The notes under the pieces were generated by a model that searched no databases, was not told the DNA's origin, and worked only from the letters and a program-made list of their open reading frames with translations. A DNA stretch of 64,000 nucleotides from Paenibacillus dokdonensis (lineage in GTDB: Bacteria; Bacillota; Bacilli; Paenibacillales; Paenibacillaceae). The stretch lies in NCBI RefSeq assembly GCF_004916975.1, contig NZ_STGQ01000001.1, forward strand, positions 3,155,674 through 3,219,673. Reading direction: 5' to 3'. Below, piece by piece: positions 45,436 to 54,741 of the stretch. The position numbers were made by a program, and so were the translations under genes. Position 1 is the first letter of the stretch; each line of letters opens with the position of its first letter.

Positions 45436-45891
45436 TTAAGGCTTAATCCGGTCAAGCCACCCCGTCGTCACTCGAACGAGCTCCTCGCTGTAGGAAGCTT
45501 TGTTTTCATGAGCATTAACCTGCTGTGGCCCAGGCGTAAGCTTATCGAACCACCCTGCCGAGAGGAAGATCAAGGTTAAGCAGGCTGCTATCGCATAATG
45601 GAATAATCGGTGCTCATACCAACGACGCCTGTTTTCTTTCTGCTCCAGGTGTATATTATTGACTTCCGGTGCTACAAGCTGACTCATGACATTTTGTACA
45701 AACTGCTCCGGATTTCCCATGACAGGAAGACCATCCGCTTCCATATCCATGGCCTGCATATACAGTGAAAAAGCAGTTTCATCCTCAAGAAGGAGCGTTT
45801 CCATCCATTCGGTCAGCCCTTGCGGGGTTTCACCACGAATATAAGCTATCCATTCCTCGATTGTCAGTATTGACTGCCTGTTGTCACTCAT
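45436..45891 (-). CDS. Putative anti-sigma factor, single-pass
   Basis: 151 residues. Residues 1-75 are cytoplasmic and helical (LTIEEWIAYIRGETPQGLTEWMETLLLED), one transmembrane helix lies at about 99-115 (HYAIAACLTLIFLSAGW), then a short outer tail. There is no HxxxCxxC zinc motif, so it is not a ZAS-type factor. It overlaps the sigma gene by eight bases and ATG 45891 is served by GGAGGAAGA. Position and topology make it the likely membrane anchor for the sigma factor. Confidence 0.75.
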   Translation of the reverse strand: MSDNRQSILTIEEWIAYIRGETPQGLTEWMETLLLEDETAFSLYMQAMDMEADGLPVMGNPEQFVQNVMSQLVAPEVNNIHLEQKENRRRWYEHRLFHYAIAACLTLIFLSAGWFDKLTPGPQQVNAHENKASYSEELVRVTTGWLDRIKP

Positions 45892-46471
45892 TCCATTCTT
45901 CCTCCTTCCAGTGGTTGCGAATCCAGCTTCTTGCCCGGTACAATCTTGACTCCACAGTTTTCACCGCAATATCCTGCTCCCTGGCAATCTGGTCATAGCT
46001 TTTTTCCTGTATATAAAATTGAATTAAAATATCCTTGTGCTGGGCAGGCAAACTGTCCATTTTTCTCTCTAGCAGCAACTTTTTCTCTTGGCGGACCAGC
46101 TGCCCCAGCACATCCTCATCAGCTGATGGCAGATGCTCAATAAGCTCTCCTTCAGCCATTTGGTCTTCCCGCCGCCTGTTCAGCTTGCGTTTGGCATCAA
46201 TCGCTTTATGTACCGCGATGCGGGTAATCCATGTTTTGAACCCTTGGGAACGGTAATCCGGGAGAGATTTATAGACTTGCAAAAAAACTTCCTGTGCCGC
46301 GTCTTCCGCTTCTTTCGGTTCTTTTAGCACAGAATAGGCGGTTTGGAAAACATGCTGCCCGTAATGCTCTACAAGCATCTGGAATGCAGCCTGGTCGCCG
46401 CGCCTGATTTGATCGATCAATCGTTCTTCGTCAATCTTTCTCTCCCCCTTCCCCGTATCAATAGACGACAT
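45884..46471 (-). CDS. ECF RNA polymerase sigma factor
   Basis: 195 residues. Region 2: AAFQMLVEHYGQHVFQTAYSVL, EAEDAAQEVFLQVYKSL, FKTWITRIAVHKAIDAKR. Region 4: LPAQHKDILIQFYIQEKSYDQIAREQDIAVKTVESRLYRARSWIR. ATG 46471 has a weak ribosome site, whereas AAGGGGGAG lies six bases before an in-frame ATT (46435), so the true start is uncertain. Heads the sigma/anti-sigma/membrane operon, probably for envelope stress. Confidence 0.93.
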   Translation of the reverse strand: MSSIDTGKGERKIDEERLIDQIRRGDQAAFQMLVEHYGQHVFQTAYSVLKEPKEAEDAAQEVFLQVYKSLPDYRSQGFKTWITRIAVHKAIDAKRKLNRRREDQMAEGELIEHLPSADEDVLGQLVRQEKKLLLERKMDSLPAQHKDILIQFYIQEKSYDQIAREQDIAVKTVESRLYRARSWIRNHWKEEEWNE

Positions 46472-46515
46472 GAATTTTGCTAACCCTGCATCTTTTCCGA
46501 AAAAAAGTTCATGAA

Positions 46516-46556
46516 AAGAAAACAGCCACTTTCCCCATGGGGAAAGGGCTGCTATG
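46516..46556 (-). terminator. Terminator after the epimerase gene
   Basis: Stem AGCAGCCcTTTCCCC / GGGGAAAgtGGCTGT on the minus strand followed by TTTCTTTTC. It also lies upstream of the sigma gene, separating the units. Confidence 0.7.
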
Positions 46557-46583
46557 ATATCCTTTTTTTAAAATTCGCCAATA

Positions 46584-47468
46584 CTACTTTTCTTGCACAG
46601 ACAACTGGCGGATTAGCGCAGGCAGCCAGGAACGAAGCGGCTGGAATTGAAAACCTAAACGTTCCGCCTTGTTCGTATCCATGACCCAGGAGTCCGGCAC
46701 GCCAAAAGGAGATTTGTTGCTATCCGTGATTTGCTTCGTAATCAAAGCCTTCTTACCGGCTTCCTTCTCAATCCATCCCATCAGTTCGGATAATTTCACA
46801 TCTCCCTGAGAACGGGCATTGATCGGGCCTTCCACTCGCTGGTTTTTGAGCCAGCTGAGAAAGGCTGCAGCCTCGCCAGACGAAATAAAACACATTTTTG
46901 CCTGAAGGTTCGGAATCCCGATGGGCTCCTCCTGCTTCACATGGTCGATATGGAATTCCAGCCGGCCCGTATAATCATCCTCTCCAAGCACAATCGGAAA
47001 ACGGACCGCCACAGCCGGAAAATCGGCATTTTGGAAAAATACCGCTTCGGCAAGACGTTTGCCTTCTCCATAGGAAAAGTCATTTTTCCCGCCCAAGGTC
47101 ACCGGGTAAATATAAGGATTCACATCCTTTTCCTCATGCGTGCGGGAAGCAGGCTCGTACACAGATAGCGTGGAAGTCAGTATGTACCTCTTTACTTTCC
47201 CCTGGAAAACATCGCAAGCGTCCTGGGCAGCCTGAGGGGAGTAACAGATATTATCATATATCGTATCCCATTCCTTGCCACCTTCAACCGCTTTGGCCAG
47301 TGATTCTTTATTTTCGCGATCAAGCTGGATGCGTCCGACTTCATCGCCAAAGCCGTCCTCCGTATTCCCCCGGGTTGCGATCGTCACTTTATGCCCTTCA
47401 TCCAAAAGAAGCTGGACAAGTCTTTTACCGAAAAAGCGGGTCCCGCCCAAAATAAGTATGTTCTTCAT
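46584..47468 (-). CDS. NAD-dependent epimerase-like SDR protein
   Basis: 294 residues. Rossmann start NILILGGTRFFGKRLVQLLL, then YDNICYSPQAAQDACDVF and SYGEGKRLAEAVFF (Tyr-x3-Lys site). Resembles the atypical SDR group with GGTRF rather than GGxGxxG, related to plastid RNA-binding CSP41 and isoflavone-reductase-like proteins. ATG 47468 follows AGGAGG. Single gene with its own terminator; substrate unknown. Confidence 0.85.
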   Translation of the reverse strand: MKNILILGGTRFFGKRLVQLLLDEGHKVTIATRGNTEDGFGDEVGRIQLDRENKESLAKAVEGGKEWDTIYDNICYSPQAAQDACDVFQGKVKRYILTSTLSVYEPASRTHEEKDVNPYIYPVTLGGKNDFSYGEGKRLAEAVFFQNADFPAVAVRFPIVLGEDDYTGRLEFHIDHVKQEEPIGIPNLQAKMCFISSGEAAAFLSWLKNQRVEGPINARSQGDVKLSELMGWIEKEAGKKALITKQITDSNKSPFGVPDSWVMDTNKAERLGFQFQPLRSWLPALIRQLSVQEK

Positions 47469-47536
47469 CTATGATCCTCCTTCATTAGATTTCCTGATAA
47501 AGATAAATTAATAAAATTCTCTTCGTATTTTACCAC

Positions 47537-47578
47537 AAAAAGCGTGTCTTCCGAATACTCTCGGAAAGACACGCTCAT
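47537..47578 (-). terminator. Terminator after dnaD
   Basis: Minus strand AGCGTGTCTTTCCGA / TCGG-AAGACACGCT stem followed by TTTTTGTGG, about ten nt past the dnaD stop. Confidence 0.85.
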
Positions 47579-47585
47579 ATGAAAA

Positions 47586-48278
47586 TTATGCTCGTCCGCC
47601 GCTGCGGAACTTTTGCGTATAGGCTTTGGCGTCATCCACTGTTTTCACTCGGTTCCGGCTCCATTCAAGCAGTATCCGGTCGATATACCTGAAATGCACC
47701 TTTCCGGCGAATACAGCTTCTTTCAGCGCCATACGAATAAGCTCATCCGGGTACCGGTCCTGATCCATCCAACCGGAGATCGTCTCGCATTCCATGGGAG
47801 ACAATGGCCGGCCAAATTCCTTCTCGATGACGATGAACAGATTATGTCCTTCATCCTGATCCAAAGACTCCTGAGGCTTTGGAGGGGAGAGCTGGGAAGA
47901 TCTGTTCTTCTCTTCGGCAGCTAAGCAGCGCCCCAGTTTCTCGTAAAGACCGGACAGATTATAGCGCTCATATTGAATATTACGCAGCTCATCAAGCTCT
48001 TCATCGATACTGATCAAGCCCGCTTTTAACAATTTCTGCAGGCATTGCGCGATCGCTTGGGACGAAGCCCCCATGACTTCCTGGAGTTCTTCCAATGAGG
48101 GGAAATCCTTCTGTTCCACCTGCTTGAAAGAAATCAGATGAATCAGCAGGAGCATCTCCTGATCGCTAAGCTTCAGCTTGCGGTAATGTTGGAGCAGGAC
48201 ATACGGTATAATCGCCATGCCCGCTCCCAAACCGGATGAAGCTCCCTCGGCCCATGTCTTCCATTCAGCGCTGTCCAT
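47586..48278 (-). CDS. dnaD: DnaD replication-initiation protein
   Basis: 230 residues. N-terminal winged-helix DDBH1 domain (GLGAGMAIIPYVLLQHYRKL, LHLISFK region, LEELQEVMGASSQAIAQCLQKL) and C-terminal DDBH2 domain (FIVIEKEFGRPLSPMECETI, YPDELIRMALKEAVFAGKVHFRYIDRILLEW with the YIDRIL motif). It acts in DnaA-dependent and PriA-dependent helicase loading. ATG 48278 is favoured by GAGGTG six bases upstream. Its place after asnS is the conserved Bacillus order. Confidence 0.93.
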   Translation of the reverse strand: MDSAEWKTWAEGASSGLGAGMAIIPYVLLQHYRKLKLSDQEMLLLIHLISFKQVEQKDFPSLEELQEVMGASSQAIAQCLQKLLKAGLISIDEELDELRNIQYERYNLSGLYEKLGRCLAAEEKNRSSQLSPPKPQESLDQDEGHNLFIVIEKEFGRPLSPMECETISGWMDQDRYPDELIRMALKEAVFAGKVHFRYIDRILLEWSRNRVKTVDDAKAYTQKFRSGGRA

Positions 48279-48298
48279 GAGCTTCACCTCTCCTTATC

Positions 48299-49594
48299 TT
48301 ATGGGTAAAGACGATACAAGGTACGAGGGAAAGGAATGGTTTCGCGAACATGATCCAGACCGCAAATCCATGCCACCGTACGTTCCAGACCAAGCCCGAA
48401 GCCCGAATGCGGTACTGTTCCGTATGTGCGCAGATCCATGTACCATTGATATGTTTCCATGGACAGGTCATGCTCCTTGAAGCGTTGTTCCAACAAAGCC
48501 GGATCATCGATACGCTGTGATCCCCCGATAATTTCTCCATAGCCTTCCGGTGCGATCATGTCCGCACAGAGAACCACTTCCGGACGGTTAGGATCTGGTT
48601 TCATATAGAATGCCTTAATACCGGCAGGATAATTCGTGATGAAAACAGGCTTGTCGTATTTCTCAGCAATAGCTGTTTCATGCGGAGCGCCAAAGTCCTC
48701 ACCCCAAGGAATATCGAAGCCTTCTCCTTGCAGAAATTCAATCGCCTCGTCATACGAAATGCGCGGGAATGGCGCTTGAATATGTTCCAGCTTGGAAATA
48801 TCGCGTCCAACCGCTTCCAATTCCGTTTTGCAGTTCTTCAATACAGATTGAACCACATGACTGATGAACTGTTCCTGAACCTGAAGGCTTTCCTCATGAT
48901 CTGTAAAAGCCATTTCAGGCTCGATCATCCAGAATTCGATCAGGTGACGGCGCGTTTTCGATTTTTCAGCGCGGAATGTCGGACCGAAGGAATACACTTT
49001 TCCGAGTGCCATGGCTGCGGCTTCCATATAAAGCTGACCACTTTGTGTCAAATAGGCATCCTCTTCAAAATACTTCGTATGGAACAAATTCGTAGTTCCT
49101 TCAGCAGAAGTTGGAGTCAAAATCGGCGGATCCACCAACGTAAAGCCATTTTGATCGAAAAACTCCTGAACAGCGCGGATAATTTCTCCGCGGATCACCA
49201 GAACAGCGCGCTGCTTCGGCGAACGCAGCCACAGATGGCGGTGATCCATCAAGAAATCGACACCATGCTCTTTCGGTGTAATCGGATAATTCTCGGTCAA
49301 ATGAATAATCTCAAGTCCAGTTACCGTCATTTCATAACCGGATTGGCTGCGCGGCTCCTCACGGATGATGCCTGTAACATATACGGAGCTTTCCTGAGTT
49401 AAGCTCTTGGCGTCATTCCATATTTCCTCGGAAACTTCGCTTTTTACGACAACGCCTTGAATATATCCACTTCCGTCACGAAGCTGCAAAAACTGGATTT
49501 TACCGCTGGAACGCTTGTTGTTAATCCAGCTGCCGATCGTAACGGTTTCTCCTACATGCTGATTCACATCACGAATCACACTTTTAGTGGCCAT
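48299..49594 (-). CDS. asnS: Asparaginyl-tRNA synthetase
   Basis: 431-residue class IIb synthetase. OB anticodon-binding domain at 15-105 ([24 protein letters not shown]), class II motif 2 [25 protein letters not shown] and motif 3 [15 protein letters not shown]. The C-terminus ends with the usual [13 protein letters not shown] 49594 follows AGGGAGAG. Forms a run hbd-ackA-asnS-dnaD; no T-box is seen in the 45 nt before it. Confidence 0.96.
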   Translation of the reverse strand: MATKSVIRDVNQHVGETVTIGSWINNKRSSGKIQFLQLRDGSGYIQGVVVKSEVSEEIWNDAKSLTQESSVYVTGIIREEPRSQSGYEMTVTGLEIIHLTENYPITPKEHGVDFLMDHRHLWLRSPKQRAVLVIRGEIIRAVQEFFDQNGFTLVDPPILTPTSAEGTTNLFHTKYFEEDAYLTQSGQLYMEAAAMALGKVYSFGPTFRAEKSKTRRHLIEFWMIEPEMAFTDHEESLQVQEQFISHVVQSVLKNCKTELEAVGRDISKLEHIQAPFPRISYDEAIEFLQGEGFDIPWGEDFGAPHETAIAEKYDKPVFITNYPAGIKAFYMKPDPNRPEVVLCADMIAPEGYGEIIGGSQRIDDPALLEQRFKEHDLSMETYQWYMDLRTYGTVPHSGFGLGLERTVAWICGLDHVRETIPFPRTLYRLYP

Positions 49595-49639
49595 GCCTAA
49601 ATCTCTCCCTTTGCTTTGCTTGCTTGGATTCAGTAAAAT

Positions 49640-50848
49640 CTACGACTTTAATCCCTGGACAATGCGGTTGGTATCCCGTGCAATGACAAGCTCTTCATTG
49701 GTAGGAATCACCAAAACCTGTACCTTGGAATTAGCCGAAGAAATACGGCGCGGTTCACCGGAACGGATCTCATTGAGTTCCTCGTCCAGCTCAACGCCCA
49801 GATAAGTCAAATTTTCGCATACTTTTTTCCGTAAAACAACCGAATTCTCTCCAACGCCTGCTGTGAATACAATCACATCAACGCCGTTCATTAAAGCTGC
49901 GTAGGAGCCAATATATTTACGGAGACGGTATTCATACATATCAAAGGCCAGCTTCGAATTGGCATCACCTTTTGACATTCCATCTGTAATCTCGCGCATA
50001 TCGCTGCTGATGCCGGAAATAGCGAGAAGACCGCTGTGCTTGTTCAACATGGAGTTCACTTCATTAACCGTCAGTTCTTCCTTGTTCATGACATAAGGCA
50101 CAATCGCTGGATCCAAATCACCGCTGCGTGTTCCCATCATAAGTCCTTCAAGCGGCGTCATCCCCATGGAAGTGTCGATCGAACGGCCCTCTTTCACAGC
50201 CGTGATGCTCGCCCCGTTGCCGATATGGCAGGAGATGATCTTCAAATCCTCAATTGGACGATTCAGGAACTCTGCAGCTGTCTTGCTGACATACTCATGA
50301 GACGTACCATGTGCACCGTAACGTCTTACCTTATGCTTGCTGTATAGCACTCTTGGAATAGCATACAGATAAGCATGCTCTGGCATGGACTGGTGGAAAG
50401 CCGTGTCAAATACTACTACCTGCGGTACGTTCGGCATATTCGACTCAGCCGCCTTAATCCCCATCATCGATGCAGGGTTATGCAGCGGTGCGAGATCAAA
50501 CAGCTGACGGATTTTGGTCTTCACATCTCCATCAACCAGCGCGGACTCCCCAAAGTACTCACCGCCGTGAACAACCCGGTGTCCTACCGCATCGATATCT
50601 TCCACTGAACTGATCACGCCATGTTCTTTATCCGTCAGCAAAGCAAGAACTTTGCGGATTGCTGTCGTGTGCTCCAGAATTTCGCTAACCTCTGTAACCT
50701 CGGCGCGGCCAGACGGCTTATGGGTTACAATGGATGAGTCCATTCCAATCCGCTCCACCAAGCCTTTTGCCAGTACGGACTCATCCCTCATATCGTACAG
50801 TTGGTATTTCAAAGAGGAACTTCCTGCGTTAATGACTAAAATTTTCAT
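49640..50848 (-). CDS. ackA: Acetate kinase
   Basis: 402 residues, ASKHA fold: N-terminal ILVINAGSSSLKYQLYD, GHRVVHGGEYF, FDTAFHQSMPEHAYLY, GNGASITAVKEGRSIDTSMG and FTAGVGENS. It interconverts acetate + ATP and acetyl phosphate + ADP. Its ATG overlaps the hbd stop as ATGA, so the two are translationally coupled. No pta is near. The unusual pairing with hbd suggests a fermentative acid-forming role. Confidence 0.96.
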   Translation of the reverse strand: MKILVINAGSSSLKYQLYDMRDESVLAKGLVERIGMDSSIVTHKPSGRAEVTEVSEILEHTTAIRKVLALLTDKEHGVISSVEDIDAVGHRVVHGGEYFGESALVDGDVKTKIRQLFDLAPLHNPASMMGIKAAESNMPNVPQVVVFDTAFHQSMPEHAYLYAIPRVLYSKHKVRRYGAHGTSHEYVSKTAAEFLNRPIEDLKIISCHIGNGASITAVKEGRSIDTSMGMTPLEGLMMGTRSGDLDPAIVPYVMNKEELTVNEVNSMLNKHSGLLAISGISSDMREITDGMSKGDANSKLAFDMYEYRLRKYIGSYAALMNGVDVIVFTAGVGENSVVLRKKVCENLTYLGVELDEELNEIRSGEPRRISSANSKVQVLVIPTNEELVIARDTNRIVQGLKS

Positions 50849-51717
50849 ACCCGGTCACCATCCTTGTCATACTTGAAGAAGCCTTCGCCCGTTTTGACGC
50901 CTAAATGTCCTGCGCGCACCATTTTTTTCAATACAATCGACGGACGGTATTTCAGTTCGCCGAATTCACGGAACATGCGCTCAAGAGCAGCCAATACGGA
51001 ATCAAGACCGAAGCGGTCAGCCATCTCCAAAGGACCGTGTTGGAATTGATATCCAATACGCATAGCATCATCGATATCCTCTGCAGATGCCACACCCTCC
51101 TGAAGAATATGTAACGCTTCGTTAATCATCAAACAGATCATGCGGCTGGATACAAATCCTGGTGATTCATAAACCATAACGCCTTTTTTGTGAACGACTT
51201 CTTCCACAAAACGCTTGGTTTCGGAAAAGGTTGTATCCGAAGTTTTCAGTCCGCGGATAATTTCTACTAGATCCACTTTACTTACCGGATGAATAAAATG
51301 CATGCCAATGACGCGCTCTGGATACATCGTAGTGCTGGCAAGCTCAGTCAGACTGAGTGAAGATGTATTGCTGGCAAGGATAATATGATTAGGACAAACC
51401 TGATCCAGCTGGGAAAACACCTGCTTTTTCGCATCCAAATCCTCGGAAATGGTCTCAATAACCATATCGCAAGTGCCAAGCTCAGCAAGATGTACCACCT
51501 TATGAATTCTGCCCAAAATTAATTTTTTTTCTGCCTGGGTAATAGCCCATTTTTCGAGCTGTTTGTCCAGACTCATTTCGATCAAAGAATAGGAGTATTC
51601 CAGTTTCTCCGGCGATTTCTCAACCAGAAGAACATCAAGACCACGCGCAGCCAGCATCTCTGCGATTCCTTGGCCCATCGTTCCTCCGCCAATCACACCA
51701 ATTTTTTTAAAGTACAT
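50845..51717 (-). CDS. hbd: 3-hydroxyacyl-CoA (3-hydroxybutyryl-CoA) dehydrogenase
   Basis: 290 residues. Rossmann IGVIGGGTMGQGIAEMLA; catalytic His in IGMHFIHPVSKVDLVEI; SPGFVSSRMICLMINEA and YQFQHGPLEMADRFGLD. Length fits the short Hbd/PaaH type. ATG 51717 follows GGTGGAAGAG; an upstream ATG at 51744 has no site. NAD(H)-linked reduction of acetoacetyl-CoA or fatty acid oxidation. First gene of the operon, with a rex gene a few kb upstream. Confidence 0.92.
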   Translation of the reverse strand: MYFKKIGVIGGGTMGQGIAEMLAARGLDVLLVEKSPEKLEYSYSLIEMSLDKQLEKWAITQAEKKLILGRIHKVVHLAELGTCDMVIETISEDLDAKKQVFSQLDQVCPNHIILASNTSSLSLTELASTTMYPERVIGMHFIHPVSKVDLVEIIRGLKTSDTTFSETKRFVEEVVHKKGVMVYESPGFVSSRMICLMINEALHILQEGVASAEDIDDAMRIGYQFQHGPLEMADRFGLDSVLAALERMFREFGELKYRPSIVLKKMVRAGHLGVKTGEGFFKYDKDGDRV

Positions 51718-51738
51718 GTTTCTCTTCCACCTTCCTAT

Positions 51739-51803
51739 GGTCACTATTTCCTATATTTATAATGTACCCGATTCTTTGTTTTGTAAGAGAGCACATAGTG
51801 ACC
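51739..51803. promoter_or_regulatory. hbd promoter flanked by a 9-base inverted repeat
   Basis: GGTCACTAT at 51739-51747 and its exact complement ATAGTGACC at 51795-51803 flank an AT-rich promoter region just upstream of hbd. It could be a looped operator pair. It is not a canonical Rex box. Confidence 0.35.
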
Positions 51804-51835
51804 CAAACTATAATAATAACTTAGCACATGAAAAA

Positions 51836-51874
51836 AGTAAAAAAAAAGAACCAGCATCACAATTCATGCTGGTA
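51836..51874 (-). terminator. Terminator of the FtsH-like gene
   Basis: Minus strand ACCAGCAT / ATGCTGGT around GAATTGTG followed by a run of nine T; begins inside the last codons of the gene. Confidence 0.85.
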
Positions 51875-53366
51875 ACAGGGAATGTTCATGAAATAGACAC
51901 CGAAATTGATCGCCTGATAACGTCTCTTCTTTAAGCAGTATATCCAAAGACTGCTCATAGATCGTCCGGCGTTCCTCGAGCATGGTCCGTGTCCGTTTCA
52001 TCAGGTCTTCCAAAATAATATGGTTTTCTTTCATCAGCTCTTCTTTCGTCACCATGTCCAGATCCACAATACCAAGAGATGTGAGCCCGGATTTCATCAT
52101 GGTTTGCACAATATTCAGCGCTTGCTCAAAATCATTGCTTGAGCCGGTACTGCGTCCGCCGTAAAATATTTCCTCAGATGCGGCGCCGCCCAAAGCGATC
52201 ATAATCTGCTCTTCGAGGAACGATTTTGTATACAAATATTGCTCCTGCTGCGGATTATGCCGCACATATCCGAGCGCTTTGCCGCGAGGGCTGAGTGCAA
52301 CCTGGCTTACACTACCAGGGCGTACGAGCTCTGCCATAATGGCATGTCCGAGTTCATGAATCGCTACGCGTTTTTTCTCTTCGAGTGATGATTCACGGTC
52401 TGTACGCTCACCCATCATAACCTTATCGATGGACATCGACAGATGTCTTTGTTCGATTTCCTTTAATCCTTCACGCATGGCATAAATGGCAGCTTCATTC
52501 ATCACACTTTCAAGCTGGGCACCGGAGAAGCCATAAGATTCCTCGGCGATCTTTTCCAGAACCACTTCGGACTGAAGCGGTTTGTTCTTGGCATGAAGTT
52601 CAAGAATATGCTTGCGGCCTTTTTTATCAGGCAAGTCTACTTGAATATGACGGTCAAAACGTCCCGGACGAAGCAGAGCACTATCCAGCATCTCTTTCCG
52701 GTTGGTAGCTGCGATAAGCAGAATACGCGGACTTTCGGAAGAATAAATCCCGTCCATCTCGGTAAGCAGCTGGTTGAGGGTCTGGTCATATTCACGCTGC
52801 TGTCCGCCCTCGCGTTTGCCGCCGATAACATCAATTTCATCAATAAAAATAATGGCGCTTTGCTTATTTTCCTTGGCAGCACGATTGCGAGCATCACGGA
52901 AAAGCTCACGTACACGTCCTGCACCAACGCCGACATACATTTCTACGAACTCACTGCCTGAAGAAGCGACAAACACAGAATCCGTATAATGTGCCGCAGC
53001 CTTCGCCATGAGTGTTTTACCTGTTCCTGGAGGGCCTGTCAGCAAAATCCCCTTCAGAGGGCGGATACCCAGCTTACGAATCTCCTCATGCTTGATCAAA
53101 AAGTCGAGAGCTTCCATCAGCTCCTGCTTGGCATTATCTTGACCGCCGATTTGTTCAAACGTGAGCTTTTGAGGACCGCTCTTTTTACGTTTTCGCTCTG
53201 CCCCTGCGCCAACAGCCAGGCCGCCGCGCATATTGGCTACGAACAGCAGGCCGCCAATCATCAGTCCTGCGATCACGAGCGGAATAATATTAACACCAAT
53301 GAAAGCAAGGAAAATAAACAATACGGGTACGAATCCAATGAGTACTTCTTTAATCCATCTTGGCAT
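51864..53366 (-). CDS. Short FtsH-like AAA+ zinc metalloprotease
   Basis: 500 residues from ATG 53366 (TAATG overlap with the gene before); a GTG nine bases earlier is possible. Two hydrophobic helices lie at 5-45 with hardly any outer loop, unlike true FtsH which has a ~70-residue extracytoplasmic domain. Walker A GPPGTGKT, Walker [38 protein letters not shown] and the zinc site [10 protein letters not shown] are intact, so ATPase and protease are probably active. Terminator overlaps its end at 51836-51874. Substrate unknown. Confidence 0.88.
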   Translation of the reverse strand: MPRWIKEVLIGFVPVLFIFLAFIGVNIIPLVIAGLMIGGLLFVANMRGGLAVGAGAERKRKKSGPQKLTFEQIGGQDNAKQELMEALDFLIKHEEIRKLGIRPLKGILLTGPPGTGKTLMAKAAAHYTDSVFVASSGSEFVEMYVGVGAGRVRELFRDARNRAAKENKQSAIIFIDEIDVIGGKREGGQQREYDQTLNQLLTEMDGIYSSESPRILLIAATNRKEMLDSALLRPGRFDRHIQVDLPDKKGRKHILELHAKNKPLQSEVVLEKIAEESYGFSGAQLESVMNEAAIYAMREGLKEIEQRHLSMSIDKVMMGERTDRESSLEEKKRVAIHELGHAIMAELVRPGSVSQVALSPRGKALGYVRHNPQQEQYLYTKSFLEEQIMIALGGAASEEIFYGGRSTGSSNDFEQALNIVQTMMKSGLTSLGIVDLDMVTKEELMKENHIILEDLMKRTRTMLEERRTIYEQSLDILLKEETLSGDQFRCLFHEHSLLPA

Positions 53367-53890
53367 TATTCCCACACCCCTATCTTGGCGGGATCACGAG
53401 GCAGTACGATAAATTTGCTGGATGTTCCATCGCTGAGACTGATATATACATTCTTAGTGTCCATCTCCGTTTGGGCTTTGATCCCTGAATCCTTAGCCAG
53501 ATCCTGCAGTTTCGCAGGAATATCCGTGTACTTTTTATTGTCCATGGCTTCCGCTACCGAAAACATGGCGGAATCCCAATAACGATTCAGCTTGTCGGAG
53601 GAATGATCCACAAAATCGAATTTCAATGTGCGGCTCCCTACAACTGACTTACCTTTCGTCGTAATCTGATCGACAAGACCAGATAAATTCGTTTCCGGCT
53701 TCAAATCAAGTTTCAAGTTGATCTGATTGCGGTTAATATTAAATTGAGCATTATTAACGCCATTATAGTCCTGGACAATTTTTTGAAGCGGCCCTTGCAT
53801 GGTTGTCTGCCGGTAAAAGAACCAGCCACCAAACAATATTGCAGCTGAAACAACAACAGTAAGAACAATAGGTATTGGACGCAGTTTCAA
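53366..53890 (-). CDS. Membrane-anchored extracytoplasmic protein of unknown function
   Basis: 174 residues. One N-terminal helix (IPIVLTVVVSAAILFGGWFFY, 5-25) anchors a small alpha/beta domain (QFNINRNQINLKLDLKPETN). No lipobox. Start TTG 53890 lies eight bases after AGGAGG. Its TAA overlaps the ATG of the FtsH-like protease, a strong sign of joint function, for example as adaptor or sensor. I do not recognise a family. Confidence 0.75.
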   Translation of the reverse strand: MKLRPIPIVLTVVVSAAILFGGWFFYRQTTMQGPLQKIVQDYNGVNNAQFNINRNQINLKLDLKPETNLSGLVDQITTKGKSVVGSRTLKFDFVDHSSDKLNRYWDSAMFSVAEAMDNKKYTDIPAKLQDLAKDSGIKAQTEMDTKNVYISLSDGTSSKFIVLPRDPAKIGVWE

Positions 53891-54198
53891 ACAGTTGTCC
53901 TCCTCTCAAAATTGAAAAAAACTAGATTACCTAGTTACATCATACAAAAAATAGACAACCGCGGCAAAGGAGGCTATGGCAGCAGCTTCTTGTCACGGTT
54001 ATTCAGGCTCTATTCTATCAACATCAAAACAGCCGATACATCGAGCTGCATATCTTATATCTCTTGAATACAAATAAAAGTATATCACATCGTATATATT
54101 ATTTCGAAGGTAAAGTGTGAAATTATTTAAAATTTTATCCTGTACACACCAAAGAACCCCATTTTTCAATGAGGTTCTTCCATTTTTAGGATGATATT
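53891..54198 (-). terminator. Gap holding the tseB terminator
   Basis: A stem AAGAACCTCAT / ATGgGGTTCTT at 54149-54179 lies just past tseB on the minus strand, with only a short T tract. A weaker ACCGCGG...CACGGTT pairing lies near 53956-53999. Otherwise AT-rich promoter-type sequence with no gene. Confidence 0.6.
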
Positions 54199-54714
54199 TT
54201 ACCTATTCGGCAGAGTAAATGGTCCGCCAATACTTTGTCCATCGCTGAAACGATAGAATTGATAGTAATAGTGGTCTTTAGAGCGGTAAAACAGCTGCCA
54301 AACATATTCTCCGTTATACGTTCCGGGCAGCAGTCTCATTTTGTCCAAATCCGGTATTTCCTTTTGAATCTTTTCTTTGATCTGGACTTCGGACAAACCG
54401 TTTGAAAGCAGCTCCTCATGAACCGCTCCCTCTCCCGACTTGACCTTTCCGTTCTCATCCATCGTCACCCACACCATAATTGGCCGATTCTCTTTATCCA
54501 ATCCTTCAATAGCCCAGCAGATCGTGTCCCAAACTGATTTCTCTGCCTCGGTCACCTTTACCAGACTGGTATCCTGTTTGGCTTTTAGAATGACCGCAGT
54601 TTCTTCTGCGCGGATATCCTGCGTTACATATATGTAATAACGATAAGAACCGAACCCAAGCAGCAGGAGTAACAGTATTCCGAGAAATATCCACGTTTTT
54701 TTATTCTTTAACAT
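54199..54714 (-). CDS. tseB: TseB/YpmB-like cell-wall elongation regulator
   Basis: 171 residues. One N-terminal helix (WIFLGILLLLLLGFGSYRYY, 8-27), then the DUF5590/TseB cystatin-like domain repeated (AILKAKQDTSLVKVTEAEKS, VKSGEGAVHEELLSNGLSE). In B. subtilis TseB/YpmB interacts with PBP2A and affects elongation. ATG 54714 follows AGGGAG. Its place between dinG and asnS agrees with the Bacillus ypmB locus. Confidence 0.85.
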   Translation of the reverse strand: MLKNKKTWIFLGILLLLLLGFGSYRYYIYVTQDIRAEETAVILKAKQDTSLVKVTEAEKSVWDTICWAIEGLDKENRPIMVWVTMDENGKVKSGEGAVHEELLSNGLSEVQIKEKIQKEIPDLDKMRLLPGTYNGEYVWQLFYRSKDHYYYQFYRFSDGQSIGGPFTLPNR

Positions 54715-54741
54715 AAGCTCCCTTTCTGAGGCCCTTCGTCC

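Noticed and set aside
51718..51863. Rex operator upstream of hbd
   Set aside because: No TTGTGAA-type inverted repeat; the dyad present (GGTCACTAT/ATAGTGACC) does not fit the Rex consensus.
53951..54003. ACCGCGG...CACGGTT pairing as a T-box or riboswitch
   Set aside because: It lacks the AAGGTGGTACCGCGG core, a specifier stem and a terminator; the match to CCGCGG is short and fortuitous.
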